A stretch of DNA of 64,000 bases from Prorocentrum cordatum (GCA_963575745.1 CAUYUJ010005603.1:2501-66500), one strand, 5' to 3'. Positions 12,290-23,654 are shown, counted from the first letter of the stretch. Notes: generated from the sequence alone by a model not told the origin. Program-made: numbers and translations.

Positions 12290-14868
12290 TCAATAGGGTT
12301 CCTGGGTGACCCGACCCTTGTCTTTGCCTTTGTCAGCCCCTGGGGGCCCCGTCCCTGGGGTGACCTGGCCTGGCTGGTCGATCCACCCGCAGACAGCCAC
12401 GGGTTCCGCGGCAGCTGCAGCTTCCTCCTTCTTAGTTTCCAGAGTGGCCACTTGTGGCAGGTGGATGGTGCCACCCGTGAGGTGCCCGAGGAGGGCCTGG
12501 ATGTCGCCGCGCAGTGCAGCGGCGTCGGCGGTTGCCGTCTGTTGCTGGGTGACGACGGTGGCAAGCCCCCGTTCCAACCCTGAGACGTGCTCCGTGAGTG
12601 TGGCCTGGGAGGAGAGAACGCCCGCAAGCTGGACCTGCATGTTATCCACCGTGTTGGCTAGCAGCTCGTGCTGCTGTTCCATGTGCTGGATGCGGGTCGT
12701 GGCAGCATCTGGCGGTTGAGAGGCCGATGCGAAGCGCTCACCGAAGGTGTTGAGTTCGTGGGAGGCCTCGCTGTATTCATCGCCTGATGAGAGGATCTCG
12801 ACGTCCTCGGCGTCGCCTGGTACTTCGGCGGCTGTGGCAGCGTCGCCTTCGGTGTGGCCCCCACCTTCTGCCGCCACCGTGCCAAGCCGAGAGTCATGAC
12901 CACCTGGTCCTGGGGCGGCCGTTTGTTCAGCGGCTCCGTCCGTGCCGTGCGGGGGTGCAGAGGAGCTGCGGCCTGGGGCGCAGTGTGCCTTGCGTGCGGC
13001 GGGACGTCACGTTTCCCGCTGGAGGATCGGTGGCGCTTGGCTGAAGGCTCCTCCTTGGGGATCAGGAGCGGTGCGACGCCCTTGCCTTTGGGCGTGGCAG
13101 TCATGAGGTCGTGGAGGTAGGGGCTCTGGGCCGCTTTGGTGAGGAGTGTGCCGGTGGCGGGGCTAAAGCCGCCACCACGGGCTGGCGGCGTCACAGGCTC
13201 TGTGATGGTGGTAGGCGTGACGATGGTAACGTTGTCCCGCTTCGGCACCACCTCAGCCAGCGGGGCCTCGGTGATGCTCCACGGGATGGGGCACCCCGCA
13301 ACCTGTACCGTGTATGTGAGTGGGGGCCGATGGGCGCGCACTAAGGCAAACTGGGCCGCAGTGGCTGGGTCCCAGGCGGTGTGGTAGACCTCACAGTCCC
13401 ATTTAACGGACGGGCCCGTGAGAGTCTTGGCGAGCTGGGTCAGCGTGGCGTGGCGTGCCGCAATGCCAGTGATGCGGTAGCGCGTCTTGGCGAGGGAAGC
13501 CTCGCAGCCACGGATGCTGACGGCAGCAGCCTTGGCGGCGTCTGACCCCCGTGGAACACGGATCCCCAGTAAGCCTGACTTGCCGTGCCTGACGACTCCC
13601 AGGGCCTTGAACTCTACCGACTTCTGGAACGCATCTGCCATCGTGATGGGCTGGTCCTCAGGGAACCACACGGTCTGATACTTGTCAGCGGTGGGCTCGT
13701 CAGCACCTACGTTGCTGAGGTCGTAGGTGGCACCGAGTTGCCCTGATCCCGCCAAGACCTTGTCGACCGCTTGGAGACTGACGCCGAAGGTGGCAGCCAG
13801 GGACCTCTTTCCGACGCCCGATCCAAACCTGCCTAGGCTTTTGCAGGGTTCGAGGATGGTGACGGCTTTAAAGTTGCCGTGGAAGAGGGCCTTGAAGGTG
13901 TCCTGGAGCTGACTATCGAGCTCCTGGCGGCGAGCGTCTTTCTTGGACTCCCTGTGCTTTTGGTTTTGGCGCGCCTTGTCCTGTGGAGCGGAGTCCCCTC
14001 GAAAAGGGCCCTTGGCGCGTGGACCACCGTTCACGGGGGCACCTCCCGAGAACTGGTCCTCGAAGGCCTGATGCATGGAGGGGACTGCGGCAATGGCCTC
14101 GGTTTCATGTATGGTCGCCCGAATCCAGCATACGTGGTCGGCAGGGTCGATGGTGGCGACGGCAACTTTTTCCGTGCAGGCGACCTCCTTGGTGCCCAGC
14201 TGGTACACGGTCACGGGGACGTGCGTGTGGACCACTTTGGGCGCCTTGGGGTGACGCTTCAGGACGGGGACGGCGAGCTCGGCACCGACGTAGTTGTCGT
14301 TTTTTGGGCCCATGACAGCAATCGCGAGCTGACCCGTGGCTCGCTTGCCCTGCTCGAGGTGGTGTTGCAGCAGCCGTTCACCGCTCTCGTAGTCGTGGAG
14401 GCTGATACTGGGCTTGTACGTCTTGCCGTCGTCGGGAGATGCGGGTTCAGCGAGGACGGGGACCTTCCAAAAGGCCGGGTCCAAGGCGATGAATTGGGTA
14501 TCCGCAGCCTGAAGACGTGCGGAACCCGCTGGTGGGTGTGATGTGTCACCGCCAGTGCGCTTAGGCTTGCTGCGCTGGTGATGATCAAGCGTGTAGCTGA
14601 TCTGGTTGGCGGCGCACATGCGGATCAGGGCGCTGCCAAGCTTCTTCGTGTTGGACTTGTGCATGTCGTACGTTGCCTGGAGCTCGTCCGCGTTCAGTTC
14701 GGCAAGCCCGTTGTATGCGGCCGTGGGGCGGTCAGACCCCGCTTGCTTGAACGCTGCGATGCAGTCCTGCTTGCGTTGAAGGAGAGACCCTTCGGCAGCA
14801 GGGCGCGTGGGGCGGGAACTCGGAGGCTGCTTAGAAGAGCGACGGCGCTCCGGCTTCTTGGGGGCCAT
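12290..14868 (-). pseudogene. LINE-A ORF1 protein (nucleic-acid chaperone position), one frameshift
   Basis: The ORF starts at the ATG at 14868 with a Lys/Arg/Ser-rich basic N-terminus (MAPKKPERRRSSK). It stays open to about 12880, then the sensible reading moves by one frame and ends at the stop near 12290, giving about 860 residues. The last 200 residues, in the second frame, are acidic (EDVEILSSGDEYSEA) and then contain a Gln/Leu-rich heptad stretch around 12490-12690 that looks like a coiled coil, as in trimerising LINE ORF1 proteins. No zinc knuckle or standard RRM is evident, and the middle of the protein is not recognised. Position upstream of ORF2 on the same strand supports the ORF1 role of binding element RNA. 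The shift near 12860-12880 could be decay or an indel error. Confidence 0.75.
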
Positions 14869-15385
<517 letters not shown>

Positions 15386-15387
<2 letters not shown>

Positions 15388-15560
15388 TCGTTCCTTATGG
15401 CTAGTGAGGCCCGCGCTTGCGGGCCCGCCTCCCGTCCGTGCTGCGAGCGCGGCCTGGGCGCGTCGGGAGCCTCGAGCCTCCTGGGTTGCGGAGGAGCCTG
15501 CCGGTGGGGAAAAACGCACAGGAAGACGGATGGGACAAAACGGGTGGGTGGAGAGAGAGA
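15386..15560. repeat. Direct terminal repeat, left copy (pLTR-like)
   Basis: A 175-bp GC-rich sequence beginning TTTCGTTCCTT and ending in GGTGGGTGGAGAGA. By eye it differs from the copy at 20434-20608 at seven positions. Both copies have the same orientation and touch GA tracts. Confidence 0.92.
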
Positions 15561-15665
15561 TAGAAAGAGAGGTGCCCAAATCAGCAATCCACCCAATCGA
15601 TAGCGGATGGGTCGGCACGCCGGAAGCGACATGCTAAAAAGGCGCCTCGCCAAGGGCATCAGTCC

Positions 15666-16046
15666 TCACACCGCCCTCACTCGCGCACGTCGCACCGCGG
15701 CCGCCACCATGGTGAGCCCAAGACTTCCCATCGCTCCTCGGATCTTCTGGTACTCAGGGAGGTTGAAAATAGACGCTGGCACCCCGGCGGCGTCCGCAGC
15801 TCCCTGGAGCAGGTGCGCCTCGTAGATGTTGGCCCAGTGCAGTGTGTAGTAAGCCTTCGCTGTCTCGAAGAATCTGGAACTGGAATCGGGAACCACGATG
15901 CACCAAATCATGGAGAGCACGATCCCCGCAATCACGCCAAAAATGAACACCCCAAGCCAAGATAGCAGGCCACTGACGACACTCACGTCACATCCGGGCC
16001 CCTGTCCATCGTCGAGGGTTGTCTGGAGCTCGTCCAAGAAGCCGTC
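15666..16046 (-). pseudogene. Small ORF with one transmembrane segment, in frame after a TGA
   Basis: Reading continues in the same frame after the TGA at 16049-16047 (DGFLDELQTTLDDGQ). A clear hydrophobic helix follows (LLSWLGVFIFGVIAGIVL, then SMIWCIVV), then a soluble tail (FFETAKAYYTLHWANIYE) ending at 15666. About 126 residues. It may be the membrane-anchored tail of the preceding ORF if the TGA is a mutation, or a separate protein. The family is unknown. Confidence 0.55.
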
Positions 16047-16840
16047 TCAGATCGGGCTGCCGCGGATGATTGCCATGACCAACTGCGCCTTCGCGGCCTT
16101 GGAGGTCGGCGGCGTACGGCGGGGGTAGTAGGAGTGGATGACCTTGTGAGCCTGGGCGACAACTCCCTTGTTCGACATCGCTCGCTCGAGCACGGCCGCG
16201 GCCTCCTTGACGTCCAGGCTCTCCGTGGGCCGCGCACTCTTCCCCAATACTGACTGGGGCCAGCCCAGCTCCGAACGGCTGAGCTGGTCGGGAGTCTTGG
16301 CCTCCGGCGTCGGGGTCGACGTCCCCGGCGGTGGGGGCTCGCCAGTGCCGTCCGGGCCCCGCTGCTTGCGGGAGGCGAAGTGGTTCTCCAGCGTGCCCTT
16401 GAGCGAAGCGGCCAGCCACTCGCCCTGCCTCCGCAAGCGGAACTCCTCGTCCTTGTCCTTCTTCTGCTGGAGGAAGGCGGCGTACTCGCTATCGATCTTC
16501 GCGTGCTGCTCCCGGGCCTTCTCGAGCTCCATCTTTTGAGCTCGGGGGCGCCTCCGCCGCGGCGCGGCGAGGTCGAGCGCGGCGGCGAACTCCGTCCCCG
16601 GCCACGGCGGTCGCGGTCACGCTCGCCGTATCCCCAACGATCGTCGCGGTCACGGCGGCCCCGATCACCTCGGTCGTAGCGGCTGTCACGGCCGCGCATG
16701 TCGCCCCGGAAGTTGTAGTCGTCGTCGTCGTCGTCGGATCGGCGCCCGTCGCCACGGCGATCGCGTCGATCCTGTTGCCCACCACGGTCGCCGCCCATCC
16801 AGCGCCCGCGCTGCTGCCAGGGCTCCCCACGGCTCGCCAT
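16047..16840 (-). pseudogene. Small PLE-associated ORF: RGD/RDR-rich N-terminus, helical C-terminus
   Basis: The ATG at 16840 begins MASRGEPWQQRGRW, then an Arg/Gly/Asp-rich stretch (RYDRGDRGRRDRDDRWGYG) typical of disordered RNA-binding proteins. The frame changes by one base in the AAAA run near 16535, after which KMELEKAREQHAKIDSEY begins a charged coiled coil. It ends RGSPI at the TGA at 16049-16047. About 264 residues. An RNA-packaging role like an ORF1 is inference. It lies downstream of the RT rather than upstream. Confidence 0.6.
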
Positions 16841-17023
16841 CGGCACCCTTTCGGACTGGTGGAAGGTGAGAAACCATATTCGCGTTACAGCTCGTAACTG
16901 CTGGGCCGAAACAGACCATGGAAGCGCGTGTGCCACAGAAATGAGGAGGGAGGGGGGTGCCGGAGCAAGTGCAATTCAAAAAGCAGCTCCAACATCCACA
17001 TCGTTGTTAACACCGACGGAAGC
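16841..17023. other. Spacer between PLE RT and small ORF
   Basis: About 180 bp with no coding signal on either strand. It contains AT-richer sequence than its neighbours. No RNA gene seen. Confidence 0.5.
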
Positions 17024-18535
17024 TCAAGAAATTGCGCTCTGGCTAGACGACTGGCGAAGAGAGATTTCAGTGCGCCGAATCCCTGGGGTAGCACTCCCGT
17101 CCACGGAAGGATGTGCGTCTTGCATCTGTCCTGTTCTTCCCCAGAGCCAGAGGCGGTTCCCGTTCTTAGGTATGATCGTGTGAGACTCGCCGACCGTGTA
17201 GGTTTCAAGATCCAGCCACGTGCACGATGGCGGCCACCTGTCCGAACTCGTACCCGTAGTCTGTGAAGCTGATGATGCTGACGAGCATGCCGGCGTCGCT
17301 GGTGTAGGTGGTACTGTGATGTCCGAGGCTGGGCTGAAACCAACTGTGTACACGTGCGTGAGATGCCCATGCAAACATGACCGGCAGTACCTGGTGCTCA
17401 TGGCTAGTATGTCGTCTACGTATCTCCTGATGGTGATGCACAACGATGCGGAGCCCGACGATGATGTCGTACACCCTTCATCGGCAAACCTGTTGGGCTC
17501 CCTCTCTGCGCAGAGCTCGCAGTGGCCCAGCAAGGCCGACAGGGCCAATCCAGCGAGCACGCCGCCAATCGGGAGGCCGTCGAGCTGGTGTGCGATGCCT
17601 CCGATCACGACGAGGCTCACGAAGCAGAAACTGATCAGGGCCCGCAGCACGTCATCGGAAGAGACGCGGTACCAGGACGGAGGAGTGGACACCTGCCACC
17701 GCTTCGTGTGCTGTTGGCGGCTCCGCTTGACAAGGCACGAGTCGACCCCCAAGCGGCGCTCGACCTCTCGCCCGAGCGCAGCCCAAGCAGCGCCGACGCG
17801 ATCCGCCGTGCACTGCTCGTAGGCCTGGCCTGCATCCGCCACCGCGACACTGAGCTCCCGCATCGGCGCGGCGCACCGCGCGGCGGGGAGATGCTGGCGC
17901 ATGTCCCGCACGGCCGCGCCAGCCAGGCAGGGATCGAATACCTCCTGCGTAAGCCCCGCCTGCTGCAGGAGGGCGCGACCTCCACGCCCCATGATCCTGT
18001 GCCCGTGCGTGCCCGGAGCGCTGGCGCAGTTGCCCACGCGCCTGAAGCAGCTGTGCATCGGCTTGCCGCAGGTCCGCTGGCCGATCTCGTTGAAGCACTT
18101 CGACTTCGCCGTCGGGAACGCGTAGGGTGGAGACGTAGGCGAGGAGAGGTGAGGAAGAAGACGTCGGCGTAGCAACCACTCGGGCAGGCCGCGCCGTGCT
18201 CGTGCCCACAACCAGGCGCTGGCGGACTCAGGCGTGAGGTCAGCGCGCGCTCGCCATGACGGGTCGCGCGCTGCGGACTCCAAGAGGTAGCGCACCGTGT
18301 CTGGACCGTCCGCGCGCCAGATGCGGTCGGGCTCCTTATCGTCGGCGATGAAGATGCAGTGGGGGGCACTGCCCAAGCCGTCCCGCATCACGGCCTCCTG
18401 GCGGGCCCACTCCGCGAGGGGCTCGGCAAAGCCTGGCCGGGGGCCTCCGTCGAGCCCCGCAGATGCCGCAGCCCGCGTCGCAGGACCCCAGGATGGAGGT
18501 GGGCCTTCGAACACCACGCCTGCAGCGCCTGGCAC
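17024..18535 (-). pseudogene. PLE reverse transcriptase domain
   Basis: RT motif A is VADAGQAYEQC (17836-17816), a DAxQAYE form that I associate with dinoflagellate retroelements. Motif B-like is GLPIGGVLAGLALSALLG (17590-17520), in place of the PxGxxxS pattern. Motif C is IRRYVDDILAMS (YVDD at 17422-17411). A thumb-like TWLDLETYTVGES follows near 17220. A Cys-containing segment upstream (CFNEIGQRTCGKPMHSC) may bind zinc. A second frame (17474-17205) is also plausible after motif C, so one more frameshift is possible near 17340. All three polymerase motifs with Asp residues are present. Confidence 0.82.
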
Positions 18536-19221
18536 GACTCCCTAGTCAGCCGGTGCGGGTCGCCCCATACCGGGAGTCGCCATGTCCCCGCGAGCCTGCC
18601 GAGGCGGTAGGGTGGCCGCGGGGGCTCGGGCGGGGCGTCAGGTGGGCGGCCGACCACGCGTTTGGCGCAGAAGCGGCTCGCCGACACGTGGTCTTTCCAG
18701 CGCGGCTGCCCCGCGAACCGCGCACGGACGCCAGCCTGGTAGATGCGGCGAGTCGGACTGAACTTGATCCCGCTCGTTACGGCGTCGAGGCCTCCACGGA
18801 ACCAACGCAAGCGAGCAGGGTGGCGGAGCGCATGAGGTACACGTACCGTGGGGACCCGCACCACTGGGTAGCCCATGGCCTGGACCGCGAGGTCGATGTG
18901 GCGCCTGGCGGCACGCTGACGCAGCGGAGAATCCAGCAATACCTCGATGAACGCCAGGGCGCGGATCAGGATCTGCGCCAGGTAGGCACGGCCCCCCTTG
19001 GGCCGGGGGAGCGGGGCAGGCTTGGCCGCCATGTACGCCAGCAGCAACCCCACACGGAGCGGCTCCAGGATGTGCAGCGGGCCTTCCTGGCCAGTGCGGT
19101 GATGCCACTCCTCCAATTGGCGTCGGTACAGCATGGCATACGGGGCTGAGTCACCGAGGGCCCCTGGAAAGAACGCTTCCTCGACGGTGGGGTCCTCCGT
19201 GTAGCGCTGGAATGCGTGCTG
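18388..19221 (-). pseudogene. PLE linker between GIY-YIG and RT
   Basis: It reads straight on from the TGA at 19224-19222 in the same frame (QHAFQRYTEDPTVEEAFF) and continues through LYRRQLEEWHHRTG and VGLLLAYMAAKPAP to a stop at 18388. The region is Arg-rich with long predicted helices and no recognised motif. It overlaps the next block (18535-17024) in another frame; the switch must fall between 18535 and 18388. It is interpreted as the connector between nuclease and polymerase. Confidence 0.6.
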
Positions 19222-20307
19222 TCACAGCTTGCCACCGACGCGTCGGCGCGGGGCCCGCACCCAGCGGGGGGGGCGGCGGCGCCGTCGATGTGGGCAGCTC
19301 AGCGGGGCCAAGGTCCCGAGGCCCTTCCTGACGCTCACCGCCTCCGCCTCCCTGGCATCTGCAGCGTTTGCGGAAAGCTGCCTCTGCGCCAGCGCCTGCC
19401 GCTCAAAGTGGAATGCGGCCCTCTCGGTGTCCAGCAGCAGCAGTGGCAAGAAGAACAGGGACCCGAGGCACAGGCGAAGCTGCTGGTACCGCGGGCGGCA
19501 TCCAGGCCGCGCGCGGGGAGAGAGCAGGGCGCGGACGTGCTCCGCGACACGGCCTTGCACTCCAGGAAGCCCCCCAGTGCGGAACATGGCCTTGCCGACG
19601 TAGTCGTGGGCTTCCGTCGCAAGCAAATACACTGTGGCCGTATAGTCCGTGTTGATGCCCAGCGCCACCGCGAAGGCGATGGAGAGCATCGGGTGGTGCC
19701 AGTCATGCAGGGCATCTGTCCACTCTTGTGCCAGATATGGGAGAACTCGCCGAACCCATCGTGGCGGGTGTTGCACTTCACCATGTACCACGTGTCGCCG
19801 GAGCTGCAGGACACCTTTGAATATCAAGATGAACGAAATCAAGGACCATAAAGGGAAACCTTGAAGCGGACGGAGGCCTTCTGGAATGGGAGCCAGGACG
19901 TAGTCGATGAAGAAGGCAAGCGCAGCACACGCGTGGACCACAGCATGCCGGTGATCCCGACGGTGCCAGAGCCACGTCAGCACATGGTCGCGGACCTGGC
20001 TCTGCGGCAAACGCCTCGAAGCAGAGCAGACATCGGACAATAACGTGTAGGTGCATCGAGCTGCCGCTGGCTGCGCACTTGGGCGGGGCCAGTGTGGCCG
20101 TGAGGTTTCGGCCAAGTCTGTCGGGCGCTCTCCAGCGAGTTCTCGCCGCTGCCATCTGGGTTGCGCCACAGGTTGCTCGCAGTCATCTTCACGTGGTCCA
20201 CCTCCGCGTGCGAGAGGATGCGGCCTAACAAATTGTAGGTGCATATCTGCGAATCCAATGGGGGCCCCGTCTGAAGACTCGAACAGCCAATCTGCGAGCA
20301 CGATCAC
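19222..20307 (-). pseudogene. PLE N-terminal part with GIY-YIG endonuclease-like domain
   Basis: The frame from about 20328 to the TGA at 19224-19222 contains hydrophobic stretches (ALAFFIDYVLAPI; LWSLISFILIFKG) and then a GIY-YIG-like module. VYLLATE (19636-19616) stands for the GIY strand and HDYVGKA (19602-19588) for YIG; these are followed by GRVAEHVRAL (near 19545) and RYQQLR (near 19480). The end is Arg/Glu/Ala-rich and probably helical. GIY-YIG nucleases cut one strand of target DNA. The start is uncertain: the listed first codon is a GTG, a TGA interrupts the same frame near 20330, and a second frame over 20258-19977 also looks coding. The sensible reading resumes in the same frame after the TGA at 19222. 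Confidence 0.68.
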
Positions 20308-20433
20308 ACCTATGAAGAAGATCTCTCACCACAAGAAGAACACGCGTATGGACGGCACACCCGGCACGAACACCAGGCACCTGATCCCGCGGCCACCGTT
20401 GCACGAGCCGGATCAGCCGAGGTATGAAGAGAG

Positions 20434-20608
20434 TTTCGTTCCTTCTGGCTAGTGAGGCCCGCGCTTGCGGGTCCGCCTCCCGTCCGTGCTGCGAGCGCGG
20501 CCTGGGCACGTCGGGAGCCTCGAGCCTCCTCGGTTGCGGAGGAGCCTGCTGGTGGAGAAAAACGTACAGGAAGACGGATGGGACAAAACGGGTGGGTGGA
20601 GAGAGAGA
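20434..20608. repeat. Direct terminal repeat, right copy (pLTR-like)
   Basis: Second copy of the 175-bp repeat, 5,048 bp from the first and immediately upstream, in minus-strand sense, of the PLE coding region. It is followed on the plus side by a GA tract. Confidence 0.92.
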
Positions 20609-20805
20609 GAGAGAGAGATAGAAAGAGAGATAGAAAGAGAGAGAGAGAGAGATATAGAAAGAGAGGGAGGGAGAGCGAGAGAGAGAGAGAGAGCGAGAGA
20701 GAGAGAGAGGGAGAGAGAAAAAACACACACAAACAAACAGCGAGAGAGAGAGAGAGGGACCAAGAGAGTGAGGGAGAGAGAGATGGAGAGAGAGAGAGAG
20801 GTAAT
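20598..20805. repeat. (GA)n tract beside right terminal repeat
   Basis: GA dinucleotide tract with ATAGAAAG interruptions and a short AAACACACACAAAC patch. It parallels the tract beside the left repeat. Confidence 0.95.
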
Positions 20806-22200
20806 GGACATGCCAAGTATGATGATGCGAGGAGGGCAAGGATGACGTCGAGGAGGGGGGGGGGAACGAGGAGAACAGAGGAAAGGGAGGAGGGGGGAGG
20901 AAGGAATGGAAGAGGGAAGGACGGGGAGTTGGAGCTTGAGGTGAAATGAAGAAGAAGAAGACAAGGAGGACCACGAGGAGAAGGATGTGAAACCGCGGAT
21001 CGGGTCAGCCAAGAAAAACTGCAGGGCCTATTCGCCTCTGCTGGCGCCAGAGCCAAACGCTTAAGCAAAAAAGCATTCTCGCTTCTCGCCTCCGCTTTCT
21101 CTCCTTCATCCTCGTAGAGCTCATCCTCGCAATGGTCCCCCTGGCAATGGGAAGGGTAACGAGGAGGGAGGAGGAATGATGAGGGAAGAATGCCAAGTAA
21201 AAAGGCGGAGAAGGACGGGAACTGAACATCAAATCGTGCCATGGTGGGGGAAGAAGGAGGGAGGAAGCAAACACGGCCCCACCCGACCGAGAGAAAAAAA
21301 ACAGATAGCCGAAGACGGGGACAAGAGGCCCGAAGGCCCAAACGTAGGCCAAATGCACACCAGGAAGACCCGAAACTAATGGGGGTATCGACCGAGGAGC
21401 AGCCATACAAGAGTCGGGGAGGACGGAAGGAGGGGGCAGGGGAAGTTCCCTGGTCAAGGAATTCGTGCATCGGACAGGATTGCAGAAAAAGGGGGGGAAG
21501 AAGGGAGGGATAGAGTGTGTACGTGTAGGGGTTCTGCCACTTTGATAAGGGACGGCTGGAAGACTAGCCTTCCTCTTCCCCATCTCTGCCTCCTCCTCGT
21601 CCTCACCCGCCCTTCCCTTTCTTCCTTCCCGTCCCCTCCGTCCACAATCCTCCGACGTCGTGATCGTTTCAATCAATGGGCCCAGCGTCCCCCCCTCTCT
21701 GCTCCCTCCTCCGGCCCCCTCGTCCCTGTCCTCTCCTCCCTCATCGTTCTTGCCCCTCCATCGCTCTTCGTCCATCGTCTCCTCCACTCTGATCTAAGGC
21801 AACCCACAGGGGATCCATAAAGCGTCCCATAAGGGGAGCCAGGCTGGAGGAGCAGCGATTGGAGGGAACAGAGGAGAGATGAGGAGAAAGACAATTCATG
21901 GGAGGCAATGAGGATGGAGAGGAACGAACGGAGAGGAAAACAAATCAAGATGATAAGGTATAAAGAATTTACACGGGTCGGAATATGAGGAACAAGAAGA
22001 GACCGAAGAGGATAAGGAACACTTTGGACGTGAACGCCATCCTTGCAATCACCCTCATGGCCAAAGCCCACCTGGTCCACAAATGTTAACTGTCCGCCAG
22101 GACCAGCGACAAATTCGCGTGGTGCCACGCCACGGCACAACGAAGAAGTGTTGATAACCCTCCTCTGAGACGACGGAGAAAGCCAATTACTATACCCTCT
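20806..22200. other. No gene; polypurine then polypyrimidine blocks
   Basis: 20820-21510 is dominated by GGAGG-type purine runs and 21560-21800 by TCCTCC-type pyrimidine runs, i.e. a strand flip of composition near 21530. ORFs here are low-complexity Ser/Leu/Pro or Arg/Glu strings. No RNA gene or known element seen. Confidence 0.6.
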
Positions 22201-22260
22201 TGGTTCGGACTTCGCAAAGCGCTAATCAGAGTGAGGGGGCCGAACGGTCCTTCACTGTCC
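22200..22260 (-). repeat. Dispersed ~35-bp motif GACCGTTCGGCCCCCTCACTCTG, inverted copy
   Basis: The plus strand reads CAGAGTGAGGGGGCCGAACG. The reverse complement matches sequences at about 53600-53625 and 54168-54195. It is a shared terminal-like word of an unknown repeat family. Confidence 0.7.
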
Positions 22261-22319
22261 TTAAGTGCGTGGCTGACGATTGTTTCCACAGTGCGGATTG
22301 CTGCTGCGTCGCTGTTATG

Positions 22320-22990
22320 GTAATGATGTTGCACTCTCACTTCTGAAGAATAATTATTGTTGATCCCCCTCTCACCGGTGCATACTTGATTTTTCTCAAT
22401 CAAAGTGTGCCCCTCGACGCTCGCACTCTGTTCTTTGACAGGGGAAGTCTTCCTGCTCAAACTGGGCCCCTGGCCCCCCGGATTGCAACAACAACGGCTC
22501 ACACCTGAGACTTCCTCCAAATTTACTCAGGACCCCCGCTCCATAGACTTCCTCAGAATTTGCTCAGGATCGGTGCTCCCGCCTGTGACTTCCTCGCAAT
22601 TTAGTCAAGGACCTCCGCTCCCATCTGAGACTTCCTCACAATTTACTCAAGAACGGCGCTCCCGCTTGAGACTTCCTCGCAATTGAATCAACATTTCCTC
22701 GCAATTTAATAAAGACCCCCGCCCCCGCCAGAGAACCCGTCATATTTTATTCCGGAGTTGCGCTCTCGCCTGCGAACTCCATGCAATTTATTCAAAAATC
22801 GCGCGTTCGACGCTCAGGAAACACGCTGCGCCAACGACGCCGCTACAATTTACAGAGTAATCGCGCTCTCGCCATACTCAGGCATCCCGATTGAATGTCC
22901 CACCCGCCCGACCCGCCCGTCAGGGGATCGCCCGCCCGTCCTGGGTTCCCGCCCGAAACTTCCTTCAGGAAAAGCGCTTTCGCCTAGGAC
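22320..22990 (+). repeat. Dispersed core plus ~40-bp minisatellite, copy 1
   Basis: The core (ACTTCTGAAGAATAATTATT followed by GATCCCCCTCT) is followed by CTGGCCCCCGGATTGCAACA. Degenerate ~40-bp units follow, containing GACTTCCTC and CAATTTA and a CGCTCTCGC word. The same order recurs many times up to 51 kb. Confidence 0.85.
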
Positions 22991-22999
22991 TTCCTCGAA

Positions 23000-23470
23000 C
23001 GTTCGCGCTCTTACCTTCCTGCTCTTCCTCCTCCTTGTCCCTCCTCCCTCCTCCCTCCTCTCCTCCCTTTCTCTCTCCCTCCTCCTCCCTCATCCTTATG
23101 CCTCTCTGCCCTATTCCCTCTCCCTCCTCTCCTTCCTCCCTTATCCCTCCCCTTCTCCTGCCTCCTCCCTCCCTTTTGTTTTTCTCTCTCTCTCTCTCTC
23201 TTTTTTTGTTTCCCTCTCTCTCTCTCTCTCTCCCGTTTCCATCCCTCTCTCTCTCTCTCTCTTTCTCTCTCTATATATATACAACAATTATATGTCTTTC
23301 GTTGTCACTCTCTCTCTCTCTTCCCCTCTCTCTCTCTCTCTCTCTCTGTGCCTCTAATCAACCGCCCCCCTCGTCGTTCCTTCTCTCCTGGCGTTTTCCC
23401 TCTGCCTTCGTCCCTCCCTCCCCCTCCCTTCCTCCCACTCTCCCTCGTTCTCCCCCTCCTTTTTTTTTCA
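23000..23470. repeat. CT-rich microsatellite block
   Basis: TCC and CT repeats with a TATATATATAC island at 23271. No gene. Confidence 0.95.
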
Positions 23471-23654
23471 AGGCCCACATCAATTCCAATGGCGGGCACA
23501 CGTTCGCCCACGAAGGATTGTCCGCCCGTTCAGCTTTGCCCGCCTGTCTAAGCCCGCCGCACCCCGCAAAGAGAAATCCGCCGGCCCCCTTGTGGGGCCA
23601 CCAGGCTGCGAGGCGCGTGATTCGCAGTTTCCTGTACCAGTTGTAGTTTGTAGT

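Larger units (their letters stand above)
1..14868 (-). mobile_element. LINE-A: large non-LTR retrotransposon, two ORFs, continues past left edge
   Basis: The minus strand reads as a two-ORF non-LTR retrotransposon: ORF1 with a coiled coil (14868-12290), a spacer of about 160 bp, then ORF2 from 12130 to the window edge. ORF2 has the domain order APE-type endonuclease, reverse transcriptase, CCHC knuckle, RNase H, which is that of the I/R1-like superclade of LINEs. No LTRs flank it. The 3' end, poly(A) tail and target-site duplication lie outside the window. Only about four frame changes interrupt some 14 kb, so the copy is fairly young or the shifts are assembly indels. A short hairpin motif recurs along the whole element. 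Assignment as a LINE is secure; the clade name is inference. Confidence 0.93.
15386..20608 (-). mobile_element. Penelope-like retroelement with N-terminal GIY-YIG and flanking direct repeats
   Basis: On the minus strand a GIY-YIG endonuclease-like block (19650-19460) precedes a reverse transcriptase (18535-17024), followed by two small ORFs. GIY-YIG plus RT defines Penelope-like elements (PLEs). Most PLEs carry GIY-YIG at the C-terminus; the N-terminal order seen here is that of the permuted Naiad/Chlamys group. Direct repeats of 175 bp at 15386-15560 and 20434-20608 fit the pseudo-LTRs common in PLEs. In-frame stops and frameshifts mark it as decayed. Confidence 0.75.
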
